DNA from: Paenibacillus sanguinis 2301083 = DSM 16941
GTDB lineage: Bacteria; Bacillota; Bacilli; Paenibacillales; Paenibacillaceae
Direction of reading: 5' to 3'
DNA: 64,000 bases
Assembly: GCF_000374825.1 (NCBI RefSeq)
Contig: NZ_KB895380.1
Coordinates: 62,001 to 126,000 of the forward strand
This document shows, in pieces, positions 37,430 to 46,372 of the stretch; position 1 is the stretch's first letter; every line of letters begins with the position of its first letter. The notes below the pieces were generated by a model. That model was not told where the DNA came from. It saw only the letters and a list, made by a program, of their open reading frames with translations, and did no database searches. The translations under genes were made by a program, and so were the position numbers.

Positions 37430-38651
37430 TTTCCGCTGGAAGGTGCTGATTGCTGATGATGAACTGATTATCCGGGAAGGTATTCGGGAGAGCGTCAATT
37501 GGGAGCTGTTGGGAATGAAGGTCGTCGCGGAGGCCGAGGATGGCGAGGAAGCGCTCGAATTAGCCCTGCGTCACAGGGTGCACATTCTGTTGGTCGATCT
37601 GAATATGCCGATTATGAACGGTATTGAGCTGATGAAGCAGGTGCGCGAGAAGCTGCCGGAAGCCAAGCTCATCATTATTACCGGACATGATGAGTTCACC
37701 TATGCCCAGAAGGCCATCCGTTTGCAGGTGAAGGATTATATTCTGAAGCCAGCCAATCCGGCTCAGCTAGAGAAGGTCCTGCGACAGGTTCGCAGCGAAC
37801 TGGAGGAAGAAGCCGCGAAGCAGCAGCATTGGAAGACCACATCCCGCCAAATCTCGCGAAGCTATCCTCTGCTGCGAGAACGGTTCTGCCAGGAATGGAT
37901 GGAAGGCGGATTGACGGAAGCGGAAATTTTGGAGCAATTGCAGTTCCTGAAGCTGCCGGAAGTCAGTCCCGACTGGCTAGGAGTCATTCGTCTGCCTGAA
38001 CCGGGCGGCTCTCCCGCCGCTCTGAAGGAAGATGAACGCCAGCTATACTGGTTTGCAGTAGAGAATATCGTGAGCGAGTGGCTCGCGCCCTATCCCAAGG
38101 TCATGTTCCACGATCCGTTCGGGCTGCTGGTCATCCTGCTCTGGGACTTGGAGGCCGAGAAGGACTTCCACCGCATTGAAGCCTCGATACGGACGCATCT
38201 GAAGATTGCCGCGGAGGTTCATTTTGCGGAAGGCACCCGCAGCGTATTGGAGCTCCCGTCTGTCTATCGGGCCAGCAAGGCCATCGTGATGAAGGAGGTC
38301 GTGATCTCCCCTCTGGTACGAAGAGCCAAGCAATATATCCTGGAGCATTATGCCGACCGTCAGCTTACCTTGGAAGCCATGGCCCAGGATTTGCAGGCCT
38401 CGCCCGCTTATTTGAGCCGGATGATCAAGCAAGAGCTTGGCACAACCTTCGGCAGCTATCTCACACAAATCCGGCTTCGCCGGGCCAGTCGTCTGCTCAC
38501 ATCCACCCTGCTAACCATTGCTCAAATCTCCGAGCAGGTAGGATACGAAACACAGCATTATTTCAGCACCGCGTTCAAGCGTGCTACCGGCACCTCTCCA
38601 CTGCAATATCGCAAGGGGGCCTTCGAGAACGAGTCTGAGGAAGAAAAATAA
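37422..38651 (+). CDS. YesN-type AraC-family response regulator of the three-component system
   Basis: 409 residues, shorter than usual YesN proteins because the middle region is reduced. Receiver IADDE (10-14), Asp59 in LLVDLNMP, Lys in ILKPAN; C-terminal AraC domain (LTLEAMAQDLQASPAYLSRM, ending GTSPLQYRKG). ATG follows AGAGAGGAATG. It probably activates the ChvE-MmsA-MmsB importer genes, which now lie 1.5 kb away across inserted DNA. Confidence 0.92.
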   Translation: MSDFRWKVLIADDELIIREGIRESVNWELLGMKVVAEAEDGEEALELALRHRVHILLVDLNMPIMNGIELMKQVREKLPEAKLIIITGHDEFTYAQKAIRLQVKDYILKPANPAQLEKVLRQVRSELEEEAAKQQHWKTTSRQISRSYPLLRERFCQEWMEGGLTEAEILEQLQFLKLPEVSPDWLGVIRLPEPGGSPAALKEDERQLYWFAVENIVSEWLAPYPKVMFHDPFGLLVILLWDLEAEKDFHRIEASIRTHLKIAAEVHFAEGTRSVLELPSVYRASKAIVMKEVVISPLVRRAKQYILEHYADRQLTLEAMAQDLQASPAYLSRMIKQELGTTFGSYLTQIRLRRASRLLTSTLLTIAQISEQVGYETQHYFSTAFKRATGTSPLQYRKGAFENESEEEK

Positions 38652-38693
38652 GGCGCGAGGAACGGCGTACTACAAATCGACAACCTATTATTG

Positions 38694-39605
38694 TTATTCG
38701 GCAGGTATTGTTGCAATAATGTCTTTCCCTTTATTATTAGGAAAAGACTTCTCACCTTCATAGATGATATTGCCGTTTTCATCAAAAGTTCCAAATTTCA
38801 CTTGCTCTGTCTTCCACAAATCCTTAAAAAAATCTATTTTCCCTGTGAAGGAAGGTCTGTCTCCCCATTCCTTTTCACTTACTTGGAGCACATTTGGAAT
38901 CACACTCTTGTTGTTTGGTTTACTTGTGCTTATCTGGCCTTCCCATTTAACCCAAGCCGCCCCATCTTTAACCTCAGCATATTGAGCGATTCCTCTATAG
39001 GCGTAAATAAAGCTGTTGCTCTTTTTATTAGGGAAGTAATAAGTGCCTCCATCGCCTCCTTCCTCATTCCCGGCGAGTTCCTCCTGTAGTGAGATTCTTG
39101 GTAATTGGATAGCTGCGTTTCTGGATTCTTCTAGTTTATTGCTGGCAAAACGTTGAAGTAGAGTTTGACTAGGCTTATAAATAACAACTGTTTTGGTATC
39201 AGGGTTCCAAAGTACTTTTGCATCTAATGCTTCCCCTATAAAACGAAAAGGCACATACACAGCATCTTCTTTTACAGTAGGATTTACCCCGACTGAAACC
39301 TTCTTATCGTTGACATACGCAATATTACTACCTACCGTCAGTTTCAGTTTATTTTTCGTATCTGAATCGCTTACCGTAACCGTCTTGGTTTTGTTGTTCC
39401 AGTCCACTTTTAGATTTGGAATAAGGGAAACTGTTCGTATTGGAACTAATGTTACATTGTCTATGACAACGGGATTCTGTCCATTGGCCACGCTACCATT
39501 AATATTTAGAGAAAGTCCTTTCTGACTTGAAGCTGCCATTGCACCGGTTGCCGTTTGCATTGACAAACTTAATATTAAGCTACATATAAATAAGCTCTTT
39601 TTCAT
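38694..39605 (-). CDS. Secreted protein with copper amine oxidase N-terminal-like (stalk) domain
   Basis: About 303 residues; ATG 39605 is chosen, with GGAGGTG upstream (GTG 39608 is also possible). Signal peptide to about residue 26 (TGAMAA). Residues 30-150 are the 'stalk' fold found in many Paenibacillus surface proteins (NPVVIDNVTLVPIRTVS, DAVYVPFRFIGEALDAKVLWN). The C-terminal half (150-303) is not recognised. Gene composition is A+T-richer than its neighbours, it is transcribed against them, and it lies beside a transposase relic, so it looks acquired. Function unknown. Confidence 0.85.
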   Translation of the reverse strand: MKKSLFICSLILSLSMQTATGAMAASSQKGLSLNINGSVANGQNPVVIDNVTLVPIRTVSLIPNLKVDWNNKTKTVTVSDSDTKNKLKLTVGSNIAYVNDKKVSVGVNPTVKEDAVYVPFRFIGEALDAKVLWNPDTKTVVIYKPSQTLLQRFASNKLEESRNAAIQLPRISLQEELAGNEEGGDGGTYYFPNKKSNSFIYAYRGIAQYAEVKDGAAWVKWEGQISTSKPNNKSVIPNVLQVSEKEWGDRPSFTGKIDFFKDLWKTEQVKFGTFDENGNIIYEGEKSFPNNKGKDIIATIPAE

Positions 39606-39689
39606 CACTTTGACACCTCCATAATAGTTTGTTTCAGTAAGTTGACGCTATAAGATAGAAAATGTTGCGATAATATCTAGCAATTCAGT

Positions 39690-40108
39690 GTTGGAGTTGA
39701 CGCTGAATAAGAGCCAAAAGTTTCTTCCCAGCTTTGGTAGCGACCTCATGGATCAATCAACCAGTTGTTGCAGGGCCAAGGCTCAGTCGAGCGTGCTAAC
39801 TTCATCGCAAAGCAAATAAAGCAGACCGCCGAACGAACAGGCGTCCGTACTTTGCCGACGCTTGTAACCGTGGATTCGTTTGTCGATCCCGTCTGCTATT
39901 TCTGTAATCCCAGACTTGGAAACGTCTACGGGGACAAACGAGACCCTCCGACCACCCCATAGTCAATATGCAAAAGCCTTTGTAGAAAGCGCCTGTGGCA
40001 TGATCTTTAAATCGTGCCAGTATCTCTATAGCTTTGCTCCGGTTGCGTTCAAACATGGAATCATCAAAGATAAAAGCTTTTCCCTGGCTTACCGAGGTCA
40101 GTGGTAAG
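39690..40108 (-). pseudogene. Decayed IS4-type transposase
   Basis: Minus-strand fragments in different frames match IS4-type transposases: DDSMFERNRSKAIEILARFK, then DHATGAFYKGFCILTMGW; after a frameshift FVPVDVSK and GIDKRIHGYKRRQ; after an internal deletion FGGLLYLLCDEVSTLD and ALALQQLVD. Stops and frame changes make it non-functional. No intact ends were found. It separates the sensor genes from the importer promoter. Confidence 0.75.
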
Positions 40109-40165
40109 TAAAAAAATTATAAAAAGAGTAGTTTCTATGTAAATACGACTTCCTCTTCCCCTTGT

Positions 40166-40191
40166 TATACTCTCTAGTGAAAACGCATTCA
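40166..40191 (+). promoter_or_regulatory. -10 element and perfect cre before chvE
   Basis: TATACT at 40166-40171 is followed by TGAAAACGCATTCA at 40178-40191, which fits the cre consensus at every position. The cre covers the expected transcription start, so CcpA should repress the importer when glucose is plentiful. No strong -35 is visible, consistent with activation by the upstream regulator. Confidence 0.75.
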
Positions 40192-40215
40192 CAAAACATG
40201 TAGGGGGAATGAGTT

Positions 40216-41295
40216 TTGAAGAAATCATTAGCAATAATAGTGACAGTGGTGCTTATGCTCAGCCTCGCGGCTTGCGCCGGCGGAAGCAGCAGCGGCTCCG
40301 GAGGTAAGGGAACGGTAGGTATTGCTATGCCAACCAAATCATCAGAGCGCTGGGTTGGCGACGGCAACAACATGGTCAAGGAATTTGAGGCACTCGGTTA
40401 TGACACCGATCTCCAGTACGGAGAGGACGTTATTGAAAATCAGGTATCGCAAATCGAGAACATGATTACTAAAGGTGTTAACATTCTCGTCATTGCCTCC
40501 ATCGATGGTGGCGCATTGACCGAGGTACTGCAAAAGGCGCATGACCAAGGCATTCAAGTCATTGCCTATGACCGCCTGATCATGAATAGCGAGTATGTCG
40601 ACTACTACGCTACCTTCGACAACTTCCAGGTTGGTGTGCTGCAAGCTTCCTACATTGAAGAGAAGCTTGGACTTAAGGAGGGCAAGGGACCCTTCAATAT
40701 CGAGCTGTTCGGCGGATCGCCGGATGACAACAATGCCTATTTCTTCTTCGATGGAGCCATGTCTGTTCTACAGCCGTATATAGACTCCGGCAAGCTGGTG
40801 GTGCGCAGCGGGCAGACCAAGATGGAGCAAGTCGCTACGCTTCGCTGGGATGGAGCTACGGCTCAAGCACGGATGGATAATTTGCTGAGTGCCCACTACT
40901 CCACGGAAAATGTGGATGCGGTCCTCTCTCCTTATGACGGCATCAGCATCGGCATCCTCTCCTCGCTTAAAGGCGTAGGCTATGGCTCTGGCAGCAAACC
41001 TCTGCCGATTGTAACCGGACAGGATGCGGAGCTAGCCTCCGTAAAATCCATTCTCGCCGGAGAACAAACGCAAACGGTATTTAAGGATACACGGGAGTTG
41101 GCTAAAAAGGCGGTTTCTATGGCTCTTAGCATCTTGGAAGGCTCGGAGGCCGAAGTCAATGATACTGAAACCTATGACAACGGCGTAAAAGTGGTTCCAT
41201 CCTATCTGCTGGAGCCTCAATCGGTAGATAAGGACAATGTGGAAAGCCTGCTGGTGGAAAGCAATTATTACTCGCGGGAAGAACTGGGCCTCTAA
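40216..41295 (+). CDS. chvE: Multiple-monosaccharide binding lipoprotein (ChvE type)
   Basis: 359 residues from TTG 40216, with AGGGGG eight bases upstream. Signal peptide with lipobox LAAC gives Cys20. The mature part is the ChvE/XylF-like periplasmic-binding fold ([46 protein letters not shown]). These proteins bind xylose, glucose, arabinose or galactose for the MmsA-MmsB importer, whose genes follow. Xylose is the likely main ligand given the XylFII-like sensor upstream and xylAB in the same window. Confidence 0.9.
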   Translation: MKKSLAIIVTVVLMLSLAACAGGSSSGSGGKGTVGIAMPTKSSERWVGDGNNMVKEFEALGYDTDLQYGEDVIENQVSQIENMITKGVNILVIASIDGGALTEVLQKAHDQGIQVIAYDRLIMNSEYVDYYATFDNFQVGVLQASYIEEKLGLKEGKGPFNIELFGGSPDDNNAYFFFDGAMSVLQPYIDSGKLVVRSGQTKMEQVATLRWDGATAQARMDNLLSAHYSTENVDAVLSPYDGISIGILSSLKGVGYGSGSKPLPIVTGQDAELASVKSILAGEQTQTVFKDTRELAKKAVSMALSILEGSEAEVNDTETYDNGVKVVPSYLLEPQSVDKDNVESLLVESNYYSREELGL

Positions 41296-41326
41296 AAGAC
41301 TATCAAGGAAAGGCCGGTGACGGCAC

Positions 41327-42886
41327 TTGAATAAAACGATTTTGGAAATGAAGGACATTACCAAGACGTTTCCGGGCGTTAAAGCGCTCAGCAACGTCAA
41401 CCTCAAGGTAACCGAGGGAGAGATTCACGCCCTGTGCGGGGAGAATGGGGCTGGCAAGTCCACGCTGATGAAGGTGCTCAGCGGAGTATATCCGCATGGC
41501 TCTTACGAAGGTGACATTTCCTTTGACGGGCAGCCCTGTGAATTCAAGGACATCAAGCAAAGCGAGCAGGTTGGAATCGTCATTATCCATCAGGAATTAG
41601 CCTTGATTCCCTACCTGTCGATTGCGGAGAACATATTCCTGGGCAACGAGCAGAGCAAACGCGGACTCATCGACTGGAACGAGACCACACTGAAAACAAA
41701 GCAGTTGCTGCATACGGTGGGGCTGGATGAATCGCCAGCTACCCGTGTACTGGAACTGGGAGTAGGCAAGCAGCAGTTGGTGGAGATTGCCAAGGCTTTG
41801 TCCAAAAAGGTCAGGCTGTTAATTCTGGACGAACCGACGGCTGCGTTAAACGAAGACGATAGCGAGAACCTGCTCGCACTCATTCTGGAGTTAAAGAATC
41901 AGGGCATCACCTCGATTATCATCTCCCACAAACTGGGCGAGATCAGCCGGGTAGCAGACTCGATTACCATTTTGCGTGATGGTCAGACGATTCAAACGTT
42001 GGATATGAAGGCCGATCAGGTCACAGAGGACATCATTATTAAAGGTATGGTCGGTCGGGACTTGACTCATCGCTATCCCGTGCGGACTCCCCAAATCGGC
42101 GATATCATCTTTGAGGTGCAGGACTGGGCGGCCTATCATCCTCAGCAAGGAGAGCGCAAGGTGCTGGACAACATTAACCTGAACATTCGTCAGGGTGAGA
42201 TTGTCGGCATCGCCGGACTGATGGGAGCAGGCCGGACGGAGCTTGCGATGAGCATCTTTGGCCGCTCCTACGGGCGGCATATTCAAGGCAAGCTGTTCCT
42301 GCACGGCCGGGAGGTTCGATTTGATAACATCAGCCAGGCGATTGAACACGGAGTGGCTTATGTTACTGAGGACCGCAAGCAATATGGTCTGATCCTGATC
42401 GACGATATCAAGCGTAATATTTCGCTCGCCTCGCTGGGCAAGCTCTCTCGCCGAGGTGTTATTCATGAACAGGAGGAAGTGCTTGTCGCTGAGGAGTACC
42501 GCCGCAAGCTTAACATCAAAACACCAAGCATCTTGCAAAAAGCGGTTAATCTGAGCGGCGGCAACCAGCAAAAGGTTGTATTAAGCAAATGGATCTATTC
42601 GCAGCCGGAGATCTTGATTCTCGACGAGCCTACCCGCGGGATCGATGTCGGGGCCAAATACGAAATTTATTCCATCGTGAATCAATTGGCTGACGAGGGC
42701 AAGGGCATCTTGTTTATCTCCTCCGAACTGCCGGAAATTCTCGGGATGTGCGACCGGATTTACGTCATGAGCGAAGGCCGGATCACCGGGGAGGTTCGCC
42801 GCGAAGAAGCCACGCAAGAAGTATTAATGAAATCCATGACTCGAGGCAGGGGGGAGACAGATGCAAGCAGTCAGCGAGCTCTTTAA
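41327..42886 (+). CDS. mmsA: Monosaccharide ABC importer, ATP-binding protein (MmsA/XylG type)
   Basis: 519 residues, two ABC domains in tandem as in CUT2 importers. First: Walker [10 protein letters not shown] (about 38-46), [10 protein letters not shown] signature, [11 protein letters not shown]alker B. Second: degenerate [20 protein letters not shown] signature, [12 protein letters not shown]. It energises uptake through the MmsB permease. The start is TTG 41327; the stop overlaps the permease start by 26 bases. Confidence 0.94.
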   Translation: MNKTILEMKDITKTFPGVKALSNVNLKVTEGEIHALCGENGAGKSTLMKVLSGVYPHGSYEGDISFDGQPCEFKDIKQSEQVGIVIIHQELALIPYLSIAENIFLGNEQSKRGLIDWNETTLKTKQLLHTVGLDESPATRVLELGVGKQQLVEIAKALSKKVRLLILDEPTAALNEDDSENLLALILELKNQGITSIIISHKLGEISRVADSITILRDGQTIQTLDMKADQVTEDIIIKGMVGRDLTHRYPVRTPQIGDIIFEVQDWAAYHPQQGERKVLDNINLNIRQGEIVGIAGLMGAGRTELAMSIFGRSYGRHIQGKLFLHGREVRFDNISQAIEHGVAYVTEDRKQYGLILIDDIKRNISLASLGKLSRRGVIHEQEEVLVAEEYRRKLNIKTPSILQKAVNLSGGNQQKVVLSKWIYSQPEILILDEPTRGIDVGAKYEIYSIVNQLADEGKGILFISSELPEILGMCDRIYVMSEGRITGEVRREEATQEVLMKSMTRGRGETDASSQRAL

Positions 42887-44024
42887 GAAGAATATTCGCC
42901 AGTACGGCATGATTATTGCTTTAGTTTTCATCACCATTTTATTTCAGATTTTGACCGAAGGTATTCTGCTTAAGCCGCTTAACATTACGAATTTGATCTT
43001 GCAAAATAGCTATATTCTGGTGCTGGCCATTGGGATGGTGCTAGTCATTATTACCGGACATATCGACTTGTCCGTCGGCTCCATCGCCGCATTCATCGGT
43101 GCGCTATCCGCCATCATGATGGTGAATTTGCAGCTTCCGGTGTATCTCGCGGTCATTTTATCCCTGGCAGCCGGAGCACTGATCGGGGCCTGGCAGGGCT
43201 TCTGGATCGCGTATGTTAAAATCCCGGCTTTTATCGTCACCCTGGCCGGCATGCTGCTATTCCGCGGACTTACCATGATTGTGCTGGGAGGCCAGTCGAT
43301 TGCACCGTTTCCGAAAACCTTTCAACGCATCAGCTCCGGCTTTCTCCCGGATTGGCTTGGCGGCGGCGAAATTCACCTGCTTACGGTGACGCTCGGCATA
43401 TTGCTGTCTGTTCTCTTCATCTGGCAAGAATTCAGAGACCGCCGTACCCAGATTAAATACAATTTCGACACCGCACCCATCTGGATGTTCGTCACGAAAA
43501 TGGTGCTGCTTGTGGCCGTGATGAACATCTTCACATTTGTGCTCGCTACCTATAACGGACTTCCTAATATTCTCATCATCCTGTTCTTCTTGATTGTCAT
43601 CTATTCGTTTGTCATGAACCGAATGGTGGCCGGACGGCATATTTATGCCATCGGCGGCAATGAGAAGGCCGCCAGCCTGTCGGGGGTCAAGACGAAACGG
43701 GTAACCTTCTGGGTATTCGTCAACATGGGCGCCTTGGCCGCCTTATCCGGATTAATCTTTGCAGCCCGCCTGAATTCAGCCACGCCCAAGGCTGGCATCA
43801 ACTTCGAGCTTGATGCCATTGCCGCCTGCTTTATCGGCGGCGCCTCTGCTTCCGGCGGAATCGGTACCGTCATGGGTGCGATTATCGGCGGCCTGGTCAT
43901 GGGTGTGATGAACAACGGCATGTCCCTCATCGGGCTTGGCGTCGACTGGCAGCAAGGCATCAAAGGCCTCGTCCTGCTGTTAGCCGTCGCGTTTGATATT
44001 TATAATAAATCGAAAACGAATTAA
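42861..44024 (+). CDS. mmsB: Monosaccharide ABC importer, permease (MmsB/XylH type)
   Basis: 387 residues with eight to ten membrane segments; [20 protein letters not shown] near 60 and [20 protein letters not shown] near 265 are hallmarks of CUT2 permeases, and the [21 protein letters not shown] motif near 325 is diagnostic. AGGGGGGAGAC precedes the ATG. Last gene of the importer operon. Confidence 0.94.
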   Translation: MQAVSELFKKNIRQYGMIIALVFITILFQILTEGILLKPLNITNLILQNSYILVLAIGMVLVIITGHIDLSVGSIAAFIGALSAIMMVNLQLPVYLAVILSLAAGALIGAWQGFWIAYVKIPAFIVTLAGMLLFRGLTMIVLGGQSIAPFPKTFQRISSGFLPDWLGGGEIHLLTVTLGILLSVLFIWQEFRDRRTQIKYNFDTAPIWMFVTKMVLLVAVMNIFTFVLATYNGLPNILIILFFLIVIYSFVMNRMVAGRHIYAIGGNEKAASLSGVKTKRVTFWVFVNMGALAALSGLIFAARLNSATPKAGINFELDAIAACFIGGASASGGIGTVMGAIIGGLVMGVMNNGMSLIGLGVDWQQGIKGLVLLLAVAFDIYNKSKTN

Positions 44025-44044
44025 TGAATCGAGGAAACACTAAA

Positions 44045-44082
44045 AGGGAGCTGGGCGAGAATTGATCGCCTAGTTCCTCTTG
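44045..44082 (+). terminator. Terminator after mmsB
   Basis: GGGAGCTGGGCGA pairs with TCGCCTAGTTCCT, all positions paired with three G-U wobbles, followed by CTTGAGTT. The U-tract is poor. Confidence 0.5.
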
Positions 44083-44267
44083 AGTTAGTTAAGCGTAGCT
44101 CACGAGCTGTGACTGCTGAATAGCAATCAGCCGTCTCATCTACACCGCATACATCTAAGTAACAGAAGTCCAGACTATCGTCCACCTTCAAAATTACCCA
44201 TACGATGTACGCATCTTATTGCAAGAATTGTTACTTCATTCCGTTCATCAGGAATTGACCATAGGAC

Positions 44268-44298
44268 AAAGAAACCGTCTTTAAGCGATGGGTTTCTT
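44268..44298 (-). terminator. Terminator overlapping the Spo0E-like stop codon
   Basis: AAGAAACC and GGTTTCTT flank the stop codon of the Spo0E-like gene, and the minus strand continues TTTG. The last codons form one arm of the stem, so the terminator lies partly within the coding region. Confidence 0.5.
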
Positions 44299-44466
44299 GA
44301 GCTTCATATCTGCATACATGACCTTGTTATACTGATTGATCAACCCGTCCAGAAGGACGGACTGATGAATGACTCGGCCGCTCCGCAGGCCATATACTTG
44401 AGCTAGACGGTTTAATTTTTGTCTTTCCGCTTCTATACAAATTTTGATTTTTTCGGAATTATTCAT
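44281..44466 (-). CDS. Spo0E-like aspartyl-phosphate phosphatase
   Basis: 61 residues from ATG 44466, which has AGGGTGAT upstream (the GTG at 44475 is part of that site). Two helices with IEAERQKLNRLAQVYGLRSG then the family signature HQSVLLDGLINQYN (SxxLDxxI). Spo0E-type proteins dephosphorylate Spo0A-P and delay sporulation; some relatives act on other phospho-regulators. Placed just after the peptide/receptor pair, though a terminator separates them, so any functional link is a guess. Confidence 0.88.
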   Translation of the reverse strand: MNNSEKIKICIEAERQKLNRLAQVYGLRSGRVIHQSVLLDGLINQYNKVMYADMKLKKPIA

Positions 44467-44558
44467 AGCTATCACCCTATGAATATATTAGAATATGTTG
44501 CCAAATATTTCATAATGAAACATACTGCAAAAAACAAAAAATTCCAATTTTACAAATA

Positions 44559-44588
44559 GAAAGAGGGACCAGCTTACGCCGGACCCTC
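44559..44588 (-). terminator. Terminator of the receptor/peptide genes
   Basis: GAGGG-CC-GC pairs with GC-GG-CCCTC around GTAA with one mismatch and one G-U pair, and the minus strand continues TTTCTATTT. It lies 28 bases after the peptide stop codon. Confidence 0.6.
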
Positions 44589-44615
44589 AAATTATACCTT
44601 GATATCTTTTAGAAC

Positions 44616-44720
44616 CTAACCCCAGCCATGGAAAAAGGTCGTAAACAAATCATTACCCGAAACAAAAATAAAGCTAAACGTAAGCATAGCCAAAACCACC
44701 CAAGACATTTTCTTCTTCAT
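44616..44720 (-). CDS. Candidate signalling peptide precursor, 34 residues
   Basis: An ATG at 44720 lies inside the 3' end of the HTH-TPR receptor gene in another frame, with AAAGGTG upstream, and reads 34 codons to TAG. The product has a lysine-rich start (MKKKMSW), a hydrophobic export-like core (VVLAMLTFSFIFVSG) and a short polar/aromatic tail (NDLFTTFFHGWG). Size, layout and overlap with a receptor gene are those of Phr, AimP or Alo peptide precursors, whose C-terminal few residues are exported, processed and re-imported to bind the receptor. The mature peptide is probably from the last 6-12 residues (inference). Confidence 0.7.
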   Translation of the reverse strand: MKKKMSWVVLAMLTFSFIFVSGNDLFTTFFHGWG

Positions 44721-46095
44721 TTTCCCACACCTTTCTACATACTTTATTGTATTCTTGATATTGCTGCTTGGAGGCAAACTCTCTGTGAAGCTCAAAAAGA
44801 ACCATGGTATTTGCTAGTATAGATTTGTTACTCAACTTGATAGACATCTTCATGCTGTCCAGGAGATTATCAATTCCCTCTGTATCAGCATTTCTTCTAA
44901 AGTGATAAACAGCATAGTTCTGAAAAAACAAAGAGTAACGGAACACATAGGGAGGTTCTTTTGAGTTAACTGTATCCACGGCCCTGCTAGCCATCCAACT
45001 GTCCTCCCTGCCAACTTGTCTATACTGCTCAATGTGAGCAGAGAATCGCAACAGTACATCATCAATATAAAATTCATGTCTGTTGGCAGACTCGACTAAA
45101 GTAATTAGTCCTTCAACAATTTCATCTGGATGTGAATTTAGAAAAGCAACATATTCAGGTATCCTCAAACGATTGCCCGCTTTCACATCAACGCACATAT
45201 AATTAGCTTCTGCGAATATCTTCAACATCTTAATCTCTGCTCTACCCTCATCATCAAGGCCCTCAAACCAAGATAAATCTGCATATTTAGCAATCCATTT
45301 CCTGGACTCCTCATACATACCTCGAAGCTCATAGGCACCTGACTTATATAGATAGGCTTTACCATAATAAAATACTAGGGGACGGATTGGCTTGAAGTCT
45401 GGCTGTGCCCACATTCTGCTTTCATATAAAGTCCACGCTAGCTGGGCTAATTCATCAGCATAGTTCTCAACTTCAACCCAGTTAAATCTGACCGCGTATA
45501 CCTCGATGAGCATTAATATTCCATCCAGCGCCAGGTACTCTGGTAAACGATATCTATAGGGTAGAAATTGCAAAGCCGCAGTGAACCCCTTAAATCTATC
45601 TTTCTGGTAGATTTGGAATATCCGATAATAGCTCATTGCCAGCCGTTCCGAGTGACTGCATCGCTCACTCTCGATCACACTCTCATAGAGAATAACGGCC
45701 GCTTCCTTCCAGCCCTGCTCATACATCATTTCAGCGGTATCGAAGATGCTGGCAACCTGCTTCAAATCTTCAAGCAGATGACATAGCACCAGCTTGATGC
45801 AATCATACTGCTGCAGCTCGGCACAACGAAGCAAGAAGGGGCGCACTCTCCGCCAATGCGGAGCATTTGGAGTGAAGCATTCCACAGCGTACAAATTGTA
45901 AAAGTGTCCCTCCGGCAAGCCCATCACTTCGGTCACCCGGTCAAGCTGACTGATCGCAATCAGACGATTGCCATTGATAATTCCGCTTAATGTTCCGACA
46001 TTTACCCCAGAACTTTCGGCAAAACGCTGCAGGGTTGTCCCATTATTCCTAATGTAATCTTCCAGTTCTGCCCGAATCGTGGTAGTGGATATCAA
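44674..46095 (-). CDS. AimR/AloR-like HTH-TPR peptide receptor regulator
   Basis: 473 residues from TTG 46095, which has GGGGGTG eight bases upstream; longer in-frame starts at 46122 and 46158 have weak sites. Residues about 6-62 are a helix-turn-helix (IRAELEDYIRNN, LQRFAESSGVNVGTLSGIIN). The rest is all-helical, TPR-like (repeated 35-40-residue helix pairs to the end), the architecture of RNPP-type receptors. No phage genes lie nearby, so it is closer to the chromosomal AimR-like (AloR) receptors described in Paenibacillus than to arbitrium. The candidate peptide gene overlaps its last 47 bases. Likely a DNA-binding regulator controlled by that peptide. Confidence 0.8.
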   Translation of the reverse strand: MISTTTIRAELEDYIRNNGTTLQRFAESSGVNVGTLSGIINGNRLIAISQLDRVTEVMGLPEGHFYNLYAVECFTPNAPHWRRVRPFLLRCAELQQYDCIKLVLCHLLEDLKQVASIFDTAEMMYEQGWKEAAVILYESVIESERCSHSERLAMSYYRIFQIYQKDRFKGFTAALQFLPYRYRLPEYLALDGILMLIEVYAVRFNWVEVENYADELAQLAWTLYESRMWAQPDFKPIRPLVFYYGKAYLYKSGAYELRGMYEESRKWIAKYADLSWFEGLDDEGRAEIKMLKIFAEANYMCVDVKAGNRLRIPEYVAFLNSHPDEIVEGLITLVESANRHEFYIDDVLLRFSAHIEQYRQVGREDSWMASRAVDTVNSKEPPYVFRYSLFFQNYAVYHFRRNADTEGIDNLLDSMKMSIKLSNKSILANTMVLFELHREFASKQQYQEYNKVCRKVWENEEENVLGGFGYAYV

Positions 46096-46263
46096 ATAAT
46101 TATCACCCCCAAATTCGATCATTTTGCTTCTGCCAGTCAGCTTAGCTAGTCTCTTCACTGTAGCAAATCACAACATCCATCGACAACAAACATAACCACA
46201 ATTTACTAGATTTAAGTTATGTATTTACATAATAATCCTTATTTTTACATCCGTCAACGTAAA

Positions 46264-46308
46264 AACGAGACTCACTAAACACCTCTATTGCCGCTTAGGA
46301 GTCTCGTT
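46264..46308 (-). terminator. Second tandem terminator after hsp20
   Basis: AACGAGACTC pairs with GAGTCTCGTT and the minus strand continues TTTTT. It follows the main hsp20 terminator and insulates the receptor gene promoter. Confidence 0.6.
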
Positions 46309-46313
46309 ATAGT

Positions 46314-46358
46314 AAAAACCCCGGAAATGCCGTGATTGCAGCATTCCTGGGGTTTTTG
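46314..46358 (-). terminator. Terminator of hsp20
   Basis: AAAAACCCC-GGAATGC-type arms pair with GCATTCCTGGGGTTTTT around a ten-base loop; the minus strand ends in a T5 run. Confidence 0.85.
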
Positions 46359-46372
46359 ACGCACGATATATT

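Noticed and set aside
39765..39962. 65-residue plus-strand frame
   Set aside because: It is the complement of the IS4-type transposase relic, whose minus-strand blocks are recognisable.
44616..46158. Prophage arbitrium (AimR-AimP) system
   Set aside because: The receptor resembles AimR in layout, but no phage structural, integrase or lysis genes lie in the surrounding tens of kilobases, so a chromosomal AloR-like system is more likely.
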